Notes under the pieces: generated by a model
Database searches by the model: none
Told to the model about the DNA's origin: nothing
What the model saw: only the letters and a program-made list of their open reading frames with translations
Program-made: the position numbers and the translations under genes
Source: Candidatus Obscuribacter phosphatis
GTDB lineage: Bacteria > Cyanobacteriota > Vampirovibrionia > Obscuribacterales > Obscuribacteraceae
Reading direction: 5' to 3'
DNA: 64,000 nt
Assembly: GCA_001899315.1 (NCBI GenBank)
Contig: MOYA01000001.1
Span: forward strand, 3,025,556 to 3,089,555
Part shown: in pieces, positions 35,061 through 44,906 of the stretch
Layout: each line of letters opens with the position of its first letter
Position numbering within the stretch: position 1 is the first letter of the stretch

Positions 35061-36053
35061 TTGACCGATACCAAACTGAGCCTGCAGCATGAAATACATT
35101 TTCAAGGACCACAGTCCGTCGGCGATATTATCGGACAGGGCTTTCGCATTTTCAGACGTAATTTGCCTGTTATCTTCCGCACTTTGCTACTTCCGACAAT
35201 AATTCTCAGCCTCGGCAGAGTGGCGGTCAGCATAGGTACAAGCTACATTTTCAAGGGGAAGACCTTGGTACCAAACCCTGCCTGGATTGCGGTGGAAGGT
35301 ATAGGGATAGCCCTCTTGGTGGCCGGCGTGATCATTTTATATGTCAGACAATTGGCCCTTGTGCGTCTGTTCACCGGCGTTACCGATGATATTAAAGAGG
35401 CAATCGCCGCTAGCAAAAAGAAAATCTGGCAGATTGTCGCCCTGTTTTTGGCCTGGATGGCAATTATGGTGGTCACCTTAATCACTTGGGCCTTGATTGC
35501 CGCCTTTCTGGCACCAATGCTCAAAACATCGGGCTCACCCGCCATCTTAGCTTCGGTAGGGCTAGCCATTTCAGTTATAGGCTCGGTTCTGTCTTTAATA
35601 TTTATCGGTCTCGCCGGTTCGCTGGCTTACTATGGGCTTGCCGTCGAAGATCTAGACCTAGGCACGCTAATTTCCAAATCTTTTAGTTTCGCCCTCAATT
35701 CACTCTTGCGGACCATCGGCTTCGGCTTCCTTTCCACCCTGGCCATAAGCATCTTGGCTTATCCCCTCAATTTGCCTATCTTCATAATATCGATAATCTA
35801 CTTTCTGGCAGCGGGCGTGGCGTCGGGTGCCAGCGAGACAACCCAGCTGCCGGTCTGGCTGCAAGTGCTCAGCGCCATATGGGAAACCCTTTCACAAATG
35901 GTTCTTGGACCAATCTGCCATGTTGCATATGGGCTTTACTATCTAGACCTAAAAATGCGACAAGAAGGCAGCGACTTGCTCAAGCGCATGAAATACCTCG
36001 AACAGAACGACAGAAGAGAAGAGCCGCCCCTGAGCAACCGCGCTCTAATCTAA
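35061..36053 (+). CDS. Polytopic membrane protein heading the MoxR/DUF58 operon
   Basis: The 330-residue protein has about six or seven membrane helices, in pairs at about 38-60, 75-100, 120-150, 160-190, 210-250 and 265-285. The N-terminus has the GDIIGQGFRIFRRNLPVIFR pattern seen in membrane proteins near DUF4129 genes. TTG start with a strong SD. The next gene starts 18 bp downstream, so the five genes to 40331 form an operon. Function unknown; a role in assembling or sensing something at the membrane with MoxR is inferred. Confidence 0.82.
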   Translation: MTDTKLSLQHEIHFQGPQSVGDIIGQGFRIFRRNLPVIFRTLLLPTIILSLGRVAVSIGTSYIFKGKTLVPNPAWIAVEGIGIALLVAGVIILYVRQLALVRLFTGVTDDIKEAIAASKKKIWQIVALFLAWMAIMVVTLITWALIAAFLAPMLKTSGSPAILASVGLAISVIGSVLSLIFIGLAGSLAYYGLAVEDLDLGTLISKSFSFALNSLLRTIGFGFLSTLAISILAYPLNLPIFIISIIYFLAAGVASGASETTQLPVWLQVLSAIWETLSQMVLGPICHVAYGLYYLDLKMRQEGSDLLKRMKYLEQNDRREEPPLSNRALI

Positions 36054-36071
36054 GCAACTGACGAGGTCTAA

Positions 36072-36716
36072 GTGGAAAAGAATATCGCCAAAGAGATAGC
36101 GGCCGTCGCCAAAGACTATCAGTACCACGATCCACCTGGTGCGCTGGTCTGGCTGCAAGAGCTGATTTCCAACATTTTGAGAGCCATTTCTGAATTCCTT
36201 TCACTCTTGCGCTTGCCGATTGGAACCGCATCCGATTCGAGAGCGGCAGCCTCTTTTGTGCAATATCTGGTGGTGGGAATAGGTATAATTTGCGCAATCT
36301 GCCTGGTGCTGGTCATTGCCGGCAGACTGCGTCATATAGCCGCAGCAAAAAAATTAGCCCAAGCAGGACTGATTGACCAAGAAACCATATTAGACAGAAG
36401 GGGCTGGCGTGCGCAAGGCGAGCAACTAGCCGCCGCCGGCAAGCATAGAGAAGCAGTGCGAGCCCTCTATATGAGCGCCCTTTATTGGCTGGACGAACAA
36501 AGCATAATTGCCTTTGCACCCACAAAAACCAACTATGAATACTTCTATTCAATCAAGGACAAGACCAGAAATCAGCAATATCTTGGGCTAGACGAGCTCT
36601 TTGCTTCATTGGTAGACAGAGTAGAGACAATTTGGTTCGGCTTTGCCGAAGCGGGCGCTGAGGACTTTTCATTCTGCCTGGACAAGCTTAGTGAAATGGA
36701 GCGTCTGAAAGAATGA
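36072..36716 (+). CDS. DUF4129 domain protein
   Basis: The 214-residue protein has one central membrane helix (about 65-85) and a cytoplasmic C-terminal DUF4129 domain with GKHREAVRALYMSALYWLDE and a tail containing ETIWFGFAEAGAEDF. The GTG start has GAGG 5 nt upstream. It overlaps the next gene by 4 bp (ATGA), so translation is coupled. DUF4129 proteins are regularly encoded with MoxR ATPases and DUF58 proteins. The biochemical role is not known. Confidence 0.85.
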   Translation: MEKNIAKEIAAVAKDYQYHDPPGALVWLQELISNILRAISEFLSLLRLPIGTASDSRAAASFVQYLVVGIGIICAICLVLVIAGRLRHIAAAKKLAQAGLIDQETILDRRGWRAQGEQLAAAGKHREAVRALYMSALYWLDEQSIIAFAPTKTNYEYFYSIKDKTRNQQYLGLDELFASLVDRVETIWFGFAEAGAEDFSFCLDKLSEMERLKE

Positions 36717-38026
36717 CGACTAGCCCTTCAACACCGAAAGAGCGCGAAAATAAAGGGCTGATGCTGCAGCTTTTCGTTCTGTTTCTGGTCTGCGGCTTGA
36801 TGACCTATGCCACCATCAATAGTGACAAAGACATGGAAAAGCTGATGCCCGAGTCGAAGGTCTTCGCCTCAAGCTACAACTTGAAGCCGAGCGGCTTAAG
36901 CGCGCTTTTCGAGCTGCTCGAGAAAGTCAATCATGGCAAAGATCAAAAGCACATTAGCCGCTGGGAAAAACCCTATCGAAAATTGAAGGGCGGGCAAGAC
37001 CTGCCTAAAATTCTAGACAGCACTAGAACCAAAGAGTTTGTCAAACCGGCGCGGGGCACCCTGCTCATTGTCAGACCAGATAAAGCCTTGGCCGAATACG
37101 AAGTCAAGGAACTGCTCGAATGGGTGAAAGACGGCAACACTCTTGTCTACCTGGATGATTTTCGCTTTTCCTTCAGCCGCCGCATGCTGGACAAAGTGGG
37201 CATGAGCATCGAGCGCATCACCAAGAAGAGCCCGGAAGGCTCACCAAGTGACGCTATCGACTGGCAAAAGCAAGTCGGCAATGAGAACAATCTGGCCGCA
37301 CTATACAGCCATCTCCACAATCTCAGATTGACTACCAATGAAGGACTTATCGGCGGACAACCTCTAGCCAAAGTAGATGGTCATACGATTATTGCTCAGA
37401 AAAACTGGGGGCGAGGCCGCCTGCTGATCAGCACTGCACCGTCAATGGTATCAAACAAGTTCATTGCCAAAAACGAATACTGGGGTAATTTTCAATTTCT
37501 CTATAACTGGCTCAGCAGCGCCGAAGGCGACATTATCTTTGATGAACGCTGTCACGGCTTCAAGCCGTCTTCCAATGTATTGATCTACTTTTTGAGGGGA
37601 CCGGCGGGCTATGTCACTTGGCAAATTCTTATCTTGCTTGGCATCGGTATTGTCAGCACCCACCAGAGATTCGGTAAATTGCAAAAGCTCGAAAAGAAGA
37701 GACGCATCGCCGACAGCGAATACATAGACGGACTTTCAAACACCTACGCCAGAGCCAAAGCGCGCCAAGCCGCTTTAGAGATCATCTACCAACAGATGTT
37801 CAATCGCCTTGCCAAGAAATACTCGGTCTCGCCCCACGAGGGAGCCCAAAATCTCATCGAGGCGATCAACAAATCGTCGACAGCAAGCGAGCTTACCGCC
37901 CTTACCGTGGCCACAATCCAAGAATGCTCCACTCTCTCGAAGGAACTCAGCGATGAAGACTTCCTTAGACTGACCCAAGCATGCGATAAGATACTGAGAA
38001 GCCTAAATGAAAAGAAGGAAGAATGA
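36713..38026 (+). CDS. DUF4350 domain membrane protein
   Basis: The 437-residue protein has an N-terminal membrane helix (about 16-34), a central globular DUF4350 domain (about 45-275) containing RGTLLIVRPDK and NWGRGRLLISTAPSMVSN, and a second helix (about 290-310). A charged cytoplasmic tail follows. It overlaps both neighbours by 4 bp. The family is typical of MoxR/DUF58/DUF4129 clusters. The central domain recalls a GATase-like or ABC-auxiliary fold that binds something outside the membrane, but the ligand is unknown. Confidence 0.85.
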   Translation: MTTSPSTPKERENKGLMLQLFVLFLVCGLMTYATINSDKDMEKLMPESKVFASSYNLKPSGLSALFELLEKVNHGKDQKHISRWEKPYRKLKGGQDLPKILDSTRTKEFVKPARGTLLIVRPDKALAEYEVKELLEWVKDGNTLVYLDDFRFSFSRRMLDKVGMSIERITKKSPEGSPSDAIDWQKQVGNENNLAALYSHLHNLRLTTNEGLIGGQPLAKVDGHTIIAQKNWGRGRLLISTAPSMVSNKFIAKNEYWGNFQFLYNWLSSAEGDIIFDERCHGFKPSSNVLIYFLRGPAGYVTWQILILLGIGIVSTHQRFGKLQKLEKKRRIADSEYIDGLSNTYARAKARQAALEIIYQQMFNRLAKKYSVSPHEGAQNLIEAINKSSTASELTALTVATIQECSTLSKELSDEDFLRLTQACDKILRSLNEKKEE

Positions 38027-39012
38027 TGCAACAGGAAGCAGTGGAGACATCCTCAGCCAGCCAAAATGAACTGAGCCTGACCAAAGTGACTTTTTCAAGG
38101 CTAAGAGAAGCGTTGAACGAGGTCATAGTCGGACAGTCAATGGTTATCGACCAAATTTTGACAGCTATACTAGCCGACGGACATGTGCTCTTGGAAGGCG
38201 TACCGGGAACAGCCAAGACTCTTTTGGTGAAAACAATAGCCTCACTTGTCGGAGCCGAATTCGGGCGCATCCAGCTCACTCCCGACATGCTCCCTTCCGA
38301 CATTGTCGGCACAAGTGTCTACGACCTCAATAGTCGCACTTTCAATCTCAAGAAAGGTCCAGTCTTTACCTCGCTGCTCTTGGCGGATGAAATCAACCGC
38401 ACCCCGCCCAAGACGCAATCGGCCTTGCTCGAGGCCATGGAAGAAAGACAGGTGACTCTCGATGGACACACTGAGAAATTGCCCGAACTCTTTCTGGTGG
38501 TGGCGACCCAGAACCCGGTTGAATTCGAAGGCACTTATCCCTTGCCCGAAGCGCAGCTCGACCGCTTTATGCTCAAGGTCTTGATTGGCTATCCGGGCGC
38601 CGATGCTGAGAGAAAGATGCTCTTCAACTGGCAGGAAGGAAAGTATCGAAATAGTCGCAAGCTAGAGCCGGTCACGTCTACAGAAGAAATACTCAGATGC
38701 CGAGAAGAGCTCTTAAAAGTAAAGGTAGAAACCAGCATCATGGACTATCTGGTCGAGCTTGTCCAAAAGTCGCGCAATATCTCAGACCTGCAACTGGGTG
38801 CCAGCCCTAGAGCGGCACTTTCTTGGTTGGCTGCAGCTAAAGCTCATGCTGCCATGGAAGGACGCGACTTTGTCACCCCCGACAATATTAAGTTTGTCGC
38901 TGAACCAGTCTTGAGACACCGCCTTATTCTTACTGCCGAAGCCGAACTGGACGGCGTGACGATATCGCAGGTAGTGGCAACTATCTTGCGCCAGGTAACC
39001 GTACCGAGATGA
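38023..39012 (+). CDS. MoxR-family AAA+ ATPase
   Basis: MoxR ATPases act as chaperones for metal insertion or complex assembly, usually with a von Willebrand A partner. The 329-residue protein has Walker A GVPGTAKT (about 59-66), Walker B LLADEINR (about 120-127), sensor VVATQNPVEFEGTYPLPEAQLDRF (in pieces) and LGASPRAALSWLAAAKAHA near the C-terminus. The next gene encodes the DUF58 partner and overlaps by 4 bp. Confidence 0.93.
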   Translation: MMQQEAVETSSASQNELSLTKVTFSRLREALNEVIVGQSMVIDQILTAILADGHVLLEGVPGTAKTLLVKTIASLVGAEFGRIQLTPDMLPSDIVGTSVYDLNSRTFNLKKGPVFTSLLLADEINRTPPKTQSALLEAMEERQVTLDGHTEKLPELFLVVATQNPVEFEGTYPLPEAQLDRFMLKVLIGYPGADAERKMLFNWQEGKYRNSRKLEPVTSTEEILRCREELLKVKVETSIMDYLVELVQKSRNISDLQLGASPRAALSWLAAAKAHAAMEGRDFVTPDNIKFVAEPVLRHRLILTAEAELDGVTISQVVATILRQVTVPR

Positions 39013-40331
39013 CGGCCAGCCAGCGTTTCTATCTCTTAGCCATACTGGCTATTGCCCCTCTGGCAGCCGCAGCTTGGTGGCCCGAACTGGCCAAAATAGG
39101 CTTGGTTCTAGATGTGCTCTTGCTTTTGGCTGTGCTGATAGACCGTCAATTGACACCGCCTGCTTCTCAACTTTCCGCTAGTCGCGAAGTAGACGCTAGA
39201 CTTTCGATAGGCAGAGAAAACGACGTAGTTCTCACCCTCTCTAATAATGGCGCCTTGGCTCTAGACTGCCTCGTGCGCGACGATGCCCCAGAGATAGCCG
39301 GAGCAGGGGCAACCTTGCATGCCAGGTTGGAACCACAAAGCACAGTAAAGATCTCATACCGACTTAGCCCCAAAAGGCGGGGCGCCTACAAGTTCGGCAA
39401 CATCAACCTGCGTTACCGCAGCAAACTAGGTTTGTTTTTTGTTGAAAAGAAAGTCAAGGTGCCACAAGAAATCAAGGTATACAGCGATCTCAAGGCCCTG
39501 CATGATCTTTCGGTCAAACTTTCTCATTCTTCCGAATTGGGAGAACTGCACCAAAAGAAAAGGGGACAGGGAACAGACTTTGCTTCACTAAGAGACTACA
39601 GCGCCGGTGATGACAGCAAAGCCATAGACTGGCGGGCAACAGCCAGACGAGACCGACCGGTGATACGCACCTATGAAGCGGAACAAGAGCAAAGGCTTTT
39701 GATTTTAGTCGATGCCGGACGCATGATGGTATCAGACCTTGAAGGTTTGAGTCGCTTTGATAGGGCTCTCAATGCCGCCCTTTGCCTGGCTCTTACCGGT
39801 CTGTCTCATAATGATCAAGTGGGCATCGGCATATTTGCCGACAAACCCCTACTCTATATGCCGCCTAAGCGCGGCAAGCCCTATATGCATCGCATCTTAG
39901 AGAGCACCTTTGCTGTAGAACCTCGCATGGTAGAGCCTGACTATGCCGGGATCTTGTCATATTTTGCCCAAGCTCAAAAAGGACGCTCGCTTATGGTCGT
40001 GCTCACCGACCTGACCGACCCGATAGGTTCTCAGGCCTTGTTATCAGGCCTAGCCAGCCTGGCCCCGCGCCATCTGCCTTTCTGCGTCACCTTGAAAGAT
40101 CGAAATGTGCAGCAAATAGCAGCCTCTGCCATAAAAGATCAAAAAGATGAAAAAGAGCAAAAGCTGGAAATATATCGCAAGGCTGTCGCTCTTGATCTAC
40201 TCAGTCAGAGAGAACTGGCACTTTCAGTCTTGACCAGGCGCGGCTGTCTGATATTAGATGCCGCCCCCCAAGACCTTTCGGACAAACTGGTGGAAAAATA
40301 CTTAGAAGTTAAAGCGAGAGGCCGGCTATAA
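39009..40331 (+). CDS. DUF58 / von Willebrand A-like protein
   Basis: The 440-residue protein starts with two membrane helices (about 5-45), then a beta-rich part and the DUF58 signature RGQGTDFASLRDYSAGDDSKAIDWRATARR (split). A vWA-like domain follows, starting LLILVDAGRMM. The usual MIDAS DxSxS is reduced to DAGRM, so metal binding may be lost. Functions with the MoxR ATPase. Last certain gene of the operon; a membrane spermidine-synthase-like gene starts 5 bp later and may also belong. Confidence 0.9.
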   Translation: MTASQRFYLLAILAIAPLAAAAWWPELAKIGLVLDVLLLLAVLIDRQLTPPASQLSASREVDARLSIGRENDVVLTLSNNGALALDCLVRDDAPEIAGAGATLHARLEPQSTVKISYRLSPKRRGAYKFGNINLRYRSKLGLFFVEKKVKVPQEIKVYSDLKALHDLSVKLSHSSELGELHQKKRGQGTDFASLRDYSAGDDSKAIDWRATARRDRPVIRTYEAEQEQRLLILVDAGRMMVSDLEGLSRFDRALNAALCLALTGLSHNDQVGIGIFADKPLLYMPPKRGKPYMHRILESTFAVEPRMVEPDYAGILSYFAQAQKGRSLMVVLTDLTDPIGSQALLSGLASLAPRHLPFCVTLKDRNVQQIAASAIKDQKDEKEQKLEIYRKAVALDLLSQRELALSVLTRRGCLILDAAPQDLSDKLVEKYLEVKARGRL

Positions 40332-40336
40332 AATTT

Positions 40337-42439
40337 ATGGATAGACTATTCTTCTCAAGCTTTGTCATGCTTTTTGCCGAAACCATGGCCATTCGCTGGC
40401 TCGGCATAGAAATTCCGGTACTGAGGGCCTTTCCCAATCTAGTCTTGATGCTGGTCTTTATCGGAGCCTCAGCCGGCATTGCCCAGCCAGATAAGAAGAG
40501 CGCCCCCTGGAAAGCAGCGCTCTCAATCATCTTGCTCTCTATTTCGGTGATAGCGGTGCCGCTTACGCCCCTAAAAGATCTGTCTTTGCGCATCGATGAA
40601 AACAATACCACCGCCGGTGCCACAATCAGCCTTGTACTAATTGCACTCAATGCCTTTAGTTTACTCACTATCTTTAGATGCATAGGCGCAACCGTCGGCG
40701 AAGAATTCAAAAGAAGAGAACCACTCAAAGCCTATTCTGTCAACATTCTTGGTTCAATGGCCGGGGTCTTGGCTTTTGCCGTTTGTTCCTTTCTAAATAC
40801 ACCCCCCTGGCTCTGGCTCACCATCACCGGTGCCGCCGCCTATACCTACAACAAAAATGCCAAATTACTCTGTCTTTTATTGCCAATCATAATCGCCTCT
40901 TTCTTTACTGCCCAAGGGGCTTTCTGGTCGCCCTACGGCAAGCTCGAAATCAAAAGCTTCGACGTACCAAGCAATAGTCCATTCGGCACCGGCAATTACA
41001 ATCTCTTTTGCAATAACGTCTATTTCCATTCTGCCACCCATGTGCCCGATCAGCAAAAATTTGATGGCTATGACGCCGCCTCGCCTTCTCAGGACAAAGA
41101 GAAAGGAGAACGCCTGCTTGTCCACGCCTACAAACTAATGAAGTTGCCCTATCGCTTTGCACCGTCCAGCTCAGACGTGCTCATACTGGGTTCAGGTTCG
41201 GGTAACGATACGGCTTTTGCCATCAAGCAAGCAGGAGTGGAGAGGGTAGATGCCGTTGAAATCGACCCGGTTATTGGCAATTTTGGCAAAACCATCCATC
41301 CTGACAAACCCTATCTCGATGACAAAATCAAACTGATAATCAACGATGCCCGTTCTTATTTACACGATAGCGAAAGAAAATTCGACATAGTAAACTTCGC
41401 CTATCTAGACCCGGGCGGCACCTTGAACACAGCCTCGTTCATGCGTGTGGACAATTATGTCTTTACCGAAGAGAGCATCAAAGATGCACTGAAACTGCTC
41501 AAGCCCAATGGCATTGTCGCAATGAGCTTTGCCACCGGTAGAGACCATCCGGTCACAGCCAGACTCTACAATACAATCAAGAGCGCAAATGGCAAGGCTC
41601 CACTTACTCTTTGCGACGACAGCTTCTCTAGCTGCATTTTCTTGTTCGGCCCGGGCATTGAAATGCAAGAAAGCAAGCTTCCAGAGCTTGTCAAAGAAGC
41701 TCTCAGCGCCGACAAAGAACTAATTGTCTGGCAGCCAAACGAGACGCAGGCCAAAATAAGAAAAGCAACCGACGACTGGCCCTTTCTCTATCTGCAGTTT
41801 GATACCACTGGACTGATCATCTACAGCACCTTTCTGATTTTCACCATACTCATACCGGTTCCCTTTATTTTCAAACTAGACAAGACCTCGGTTTTGGCAC
41901 CGCAATCTTTTGCCATGTTCACTCTCGGTGAAGCCTTTATGCTAATGGAAACAAAGTGCTGCACCGAGTTGTCTCTACTCTTCGGTAACACCTGGATCGT
42001 CAGTTCAGTTGTCATCTTTTCTTTCCTGACTTTGGGCTTTCTGGCAAATCTTTTCGTTCTCAAGCTTAGCGACGATAAGCTCAAAAAGGTCAAGCCCATT
42101 TGCTATCTGCTGCTTACGGTCGTACTCTTGTCAGACTTCTTTCTCACCTTAGCCAACCTCAACCTACCTTCCGGTTCGGCAAAAATCCTGACTACAGTGC
42201 TCACGTGCCTCCCAGTCTTTTTCGGCGGCGTGCTCTTTTCCTCTTATTTCAAAGAGATCAAAGATGCCAATCTAGGGCTGGCTGCCAACTTGCTTGGTGT
42301 CACCTTCGGCGGTCTGCTTGAGAATCTCTGCGTAGTCGGCGGCATCAAAAGCCTCAGCCTGCTAACCCTACTTCTTTATCTTCTCTCAGCACTGCCGGCG
42401 GTGCGACTCAAACTATTCCCTTATCGCAAGCATACTTAA
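40337..42439 (+). CDS. Membrane protein with spermidine-synthase-like domain
   Basis: The 700-residue protein has an N-terminal block of about six helices (about 1-200), a cytosolic Rossmann methyltransferase/spermidine-synthase-like domain (about 205-480) and a C-terminal helical block (about 490-690). The nucleotide loop is VLILGSGSGNDTAF, followed by VDAVEIDP and a VNFAYLDPGG segment. Such fused spermidine-synthase-like membrane proteins occur widely in bacteria; the product is not established. The typical catalytic Asp of aminopropyltransferases is not evident. It follows the DUF58 gene by 5 bp and overlaps the converging LuxR gene by 32 bp. Confidence 0.82.
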   Translation: MDRLFFSSFVMLFAETMAIRWLGIEIPVLRAFPNLVLMLVFIGASAGIAQPDKKSAPWKAALSIILLSISVIAVPLTPLKDLSLRIDENNTTAGATISLVLIALNAFSLLTIFRCIGATVGEEFKRREPLKAYSVNILGSMAGVLAFAVCSFLNTPPWLWLTITGAAAYTYNKNAKLLCLLLPIIIASFFTAQGAFWSPYGKLEIKSFDVPSNSPFGTGNYNLFCNNVYFHSATHVPDQQKFDGYDAASPSQDKEKGERLLVHAYKLMKLPYRFAPSSSDVLILGSGSGNDTAFAIKQAGVERVDAVEIDPVIGNFGKTIHPDKPYLDDKIKLIINDARSYLHDSERKFDIVNFAYLDPGGTLNTASFMRVDNYVFTEESIKDALKLLKPNGIVAMSFATGRDHPVTARLYNTIKSANGKAPLTLCDDSFSSCIFLFGPGIEMQESKLPELVKEALSADKELIVWQPNETQAKIRKATDDWPFLYLQFDTTGLIIYSTFLIFTILIPVPFIFKLDKTSVLAPQSFAMFTLGEAFMLMETKCCTELSLLFGNTWIVSSVVIFSFLTLGFLANLFVLKLSDDKLKKVKPICYLLLTVVLLSDFFLTLANLNLPSGSAKILTTVLTCLPVFFGGVLFSSYFKEIKDANLGLAANLLGVTFGGLLENLCVVGGIKSLSLLTLLLYLLSALPAVRLKLFPYRKHT

Positions 42440-44078
42440 CCAGAGCTGTCCGACTCTTCAGTTTCAACTTCTTGCGTATGCGAGAAGCATGCAATTCCAC
42501 AGTCGACTCCGTCAAGAAGAGCCTTTGGGCAATTTCTCTATTGGCATAGCCCGAAGATATCAGGCGCAATACTTCCAACTCACGTGCCGAAAGATTAGCC
42601 TCCGGGCTCTCGCTCGACTTTTCTTCCGGCAGGGGACGCAGGCTTTTCTGGTTGCCTGAAACCGACTCTAGGGCCGAAATCAACTGCCCGGTCAAATTAC
42701 TGATCAAACCGGCATGAAATAGCTGATCTCGCGCACTTTGAAATTCAAGACAATGACCTAAAGCAATAGAAGCTTGCTTGGTCAAAGTGTCCAAACATTC
42801 CATTTCAAGGTCAGACCAATGCCTCTTTTTAGAAGAGACCAAGGCAATAACGCCAAAGCTTGACGAGCCCTGAAACAGAGGCAAGCCCACCATACTTTCT
42901 ATACCATCAAAACTGAGCATGTCATACTCATCTTCGCTGAGCCGTCCCTCTTGCTTGAGGAGGGAAAGGTCGCTGTAGGCAGACAAACGCCCCAACAATT
43001 CGCAGGCAAAGAGCGGAAACTGACTAGTGCGACCAAGTCCTAGAGGAGAAAAATCAGGGTCTTCCCATTCATGCAAGACCTGCGCCGCACCACCGGCAGT
43101 GCGCACCACCAAACATCGTGAAGGTTTCAAACCCCTTCCCAATGAGTCGGCGAGAGTCTGCATAACGAAATCGTGGTCAAGCGAAGAATGCACAGCGCAT
43201 ATAGATTGCCGCAACCACTGCTCGGCGGAAAGACGGCGGGACAATTCAGGGGAGGCAGCGCTATCTTCCTGAAACCGAGTAGATATCAAAGACAACATCG
43301 GACGTGAGAGCAAAGAGGCCAGCAGGTAACCGGTCTCTTCGCAATGCAGCTGCTCTTCTTTCGACGGATGATTGGAAGAGAAACCAAGCAACAGCAAACC
43401 GCATACTCTCTGAGTGCGCAAACGACTGGCATTGGTCAAGGTGACTGTGACCGGTATGAGCAAGCCGCCTGTTTTTTCTTGCCCATCTTGGGACGGCAAA
43501 GCAGCCAAGGAAAGAACGGGAGAATCGCCAGCATGGCACAATTGTTGCAGTTCTCCGCAAGCAACCTTGACGGCTTGACCAAGGGACAAGTTGGCGGCAG
43601 CCTCGGCTGAGCACAAAAGCCGAAAAGAGCTTTCGGAGGTGATTGACTCAGGCTCAAGACGACGCCCCTCTCTGGCGAAGTCACGACCGCGCACCAAGCC
43701 TTGCAAAAGCGCACCGGTCAAACCAACCAAATAACGAGTTCTTACTTCGACACCAGGCTCGATGGAAAAAGCATCTACAGCAAACAAACTGAGGGTGGGA
43801 AGTGAAAGGGCAGCGGCTAGGTCGGCGACGTCGCGGTTGAGCGCAGCCCAAAAATTAGAACCCCCATCAGCCTCGGAAGACTGCTTACGAATTCTAGCCA
43901 AAATTGAAATTGGGCCCTCAGACCAGCTATTCATCCCACACCCGCCAACTGGCTTACTTTCTAAAATAGCCCAACTGGCAAGATTGCGGCAGCAGCCAAG
44001 CCTTTGCGCCTCGAAATCCAGTAAGGCATACGCAACAAGGCTTTTGAGACTGATAACTAATTGGCGCCCCAAGAGCAT
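42408..44078 (-). CDS. GAF-containing LuxR-family transcriptional regulator
   Basis: The protein, up to 556 residues, ends in a LuxR-type helix-turn-helix (about 495-555): LSARELEVLRLISSGYANRE, then STVELHASRIRKKLKLKSRT. A GAF-like domain lies at about 290-470 (VGLPLFQGSSSFGVIALVS), and a second GAF-like region probably precedes it. No response-regulator receiver domain is seen, so a small ligand rather than phosphorylation is likely sensed. Starts at 44078 (ATG with AGGA close by) or 43934 are possible; the latter omits 48 residues of low similarity to anything. It overlaps the tail of the upstream convergent gene by 32 bp. Confidence 0.85.
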   Translation of the reverse strand: MLLGRQLVISLKSLVAYALLDFEAQRLGCCRNLASWAILESKPVGGCGMNSWSEGPISILARIRKQSSEADGGSNFWAALNRDVADLAAALSLPTLSLFAVDAFSIEPGVEVRTRYLVGLTGALLQGLVRGRDFAREGRRLEPESITSESSFRLLCSAEAAANLSLGQAVKVACGELQQLCHAGDSPVLSLAALPSQDGQEKTGGLLIPVTVTLTNASRLRTQRVCGLLLLGFSSNHPSKEEQLHCEETGYLLASLLSRPMLSLISTRFQEDSAASPELSRRLSAEQWLRQSICAVHSSLDHDFVMQTLADSLGRGLKPSRCLVVRTAGGAAQVLHEWEDPDFSPLGLGRTSQFPLFACELLGRLSAYSDLSLLKQEGRLSEDEYDMLSFDGIESMVGLPLFQGSSSFGVIALVSSKKRHWSDLEMECLDTLTKQASIALGHCLEFQSARDQLFHAGLISNLTGQLISALESVSGNQKSLRPLPEEKSSESPEANLSARELEVLRLISSGYANREIAQRLFLTESTVELHASRIRKKLKLKSRTALVKYACDKGIV

Positions 44079-44244
44079 TAGGTCCTGAAGTGCTTGAAGG
44101 GCGGACTATTTGAGACAGAGAATCTACAATTGGCCAAATCTCAAAAATTAATATTAAACACCACCTGCCAAGCATCAAGAGCCAAGCCAAACTTGCCAGG
44201 AATTCAGGCTTTCCAGCGCTTCCCCTTGAGAACATATTGTTATA

Positions 44245-44280
44245 GAATTAATCTATAGCCGATCTATATATGAATTAATC
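44245..44280 (+). promoter_or_regulatory. Direct GAATTAATC repeats before the metalloprotease gene
   Basis: GAATTAATC occurs at 44245-44253 and 44272-44280, 27 bp apart centre to centre, in very AT-rich sequence just upstream of the start. Possible operator or promoter region. Confidence 0.35.
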
Positions 44281-44291
44281 AAGAGACCACC

Positions 44292-44885
44292 ATGCCAAGA
44301 AAGACCGACTCTGAACAAACAAAAGCAAAAGCCAAGGCCGTAAGCACTTCCTTGCGCAACTTGAGACGCCAATTCGGTAAGAGGATGGTCGAGACACTAT
44401 TGAAGTCGCCCACCCTCATGGAAGATATTGACAAAATCAGAGAAGCAGGCGTGCGAATCAGGCTGGTGGACGGACCATGCCGGGCTTATTATGACCGCAA
44501 GAAACGCACTATTTACATTGGGCGCTGGTGCCCGCGCAACTACAAGCTGATAAGCATTGCACATGAATTTGTACACGCTCTGGTCAAACCCACTCTCGAT
44601 CCTATCCCCGGCAAAACCGGCAGACAGGAATTTATCGACCGTTGCCTGGAAGAAGAAACTGAAGCAATTGTGCACGAAATAGAAATTGTTAAAGAGCTGA
44701 TTAAGGCCGGAACGCCGGTAGATCCAAAAGAACTCGAGTGGCTCAAGCGCTATCGCCGCGGCGGGCGCAAAGCCATTCGCAAAGCTCTGGAGAAGACGAT
44801 TACATCAACCACAGGTGAGGATTACCCCGAATATTACGGCAGCTGGTACGACGAGATTGTGCCGCCAGCTCAGCGCTTACCGTAA
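44292..44885 (+). CDS. HExxH putative zinc metalloprotease
   Basis: The 197-residue protein has a basic N-terminus, then the zinc-binding motif HEFVH (His91, Glu92, His95) in an IAHEFVHALVKP helix. A downstream Glu-rich helix (CLEEETEAIVHEIE, about 116-129) could supply the third ligand. It has no signal peptide or membrane helix, so it should be cytoplasmic. No family could be named. The gene is preceded by direct GAATTAATC repeats. Confidence 0.72.
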   Translation: MPRKTDSEQTKAKAKAVSTSLRNLRRQFGKRMVETLLKSPTLMEDIDKIREAGVRIRLVDGPCRAYYDRKKRTIYIGRWCPRNYKLISIAHEFVHALVKPTLDPIPGKTGRQEFIDRCLEEETEAIVHEIEIVKELIKAGTPVDPKELEWLKRYRRGGRKAIRKALEKTITSTTGEDYPEYYGSWYDEIVPPAQRLP

Positions 44886-44906
44886 GCAAAGCCTCTTAAT
44901 CGGCTA

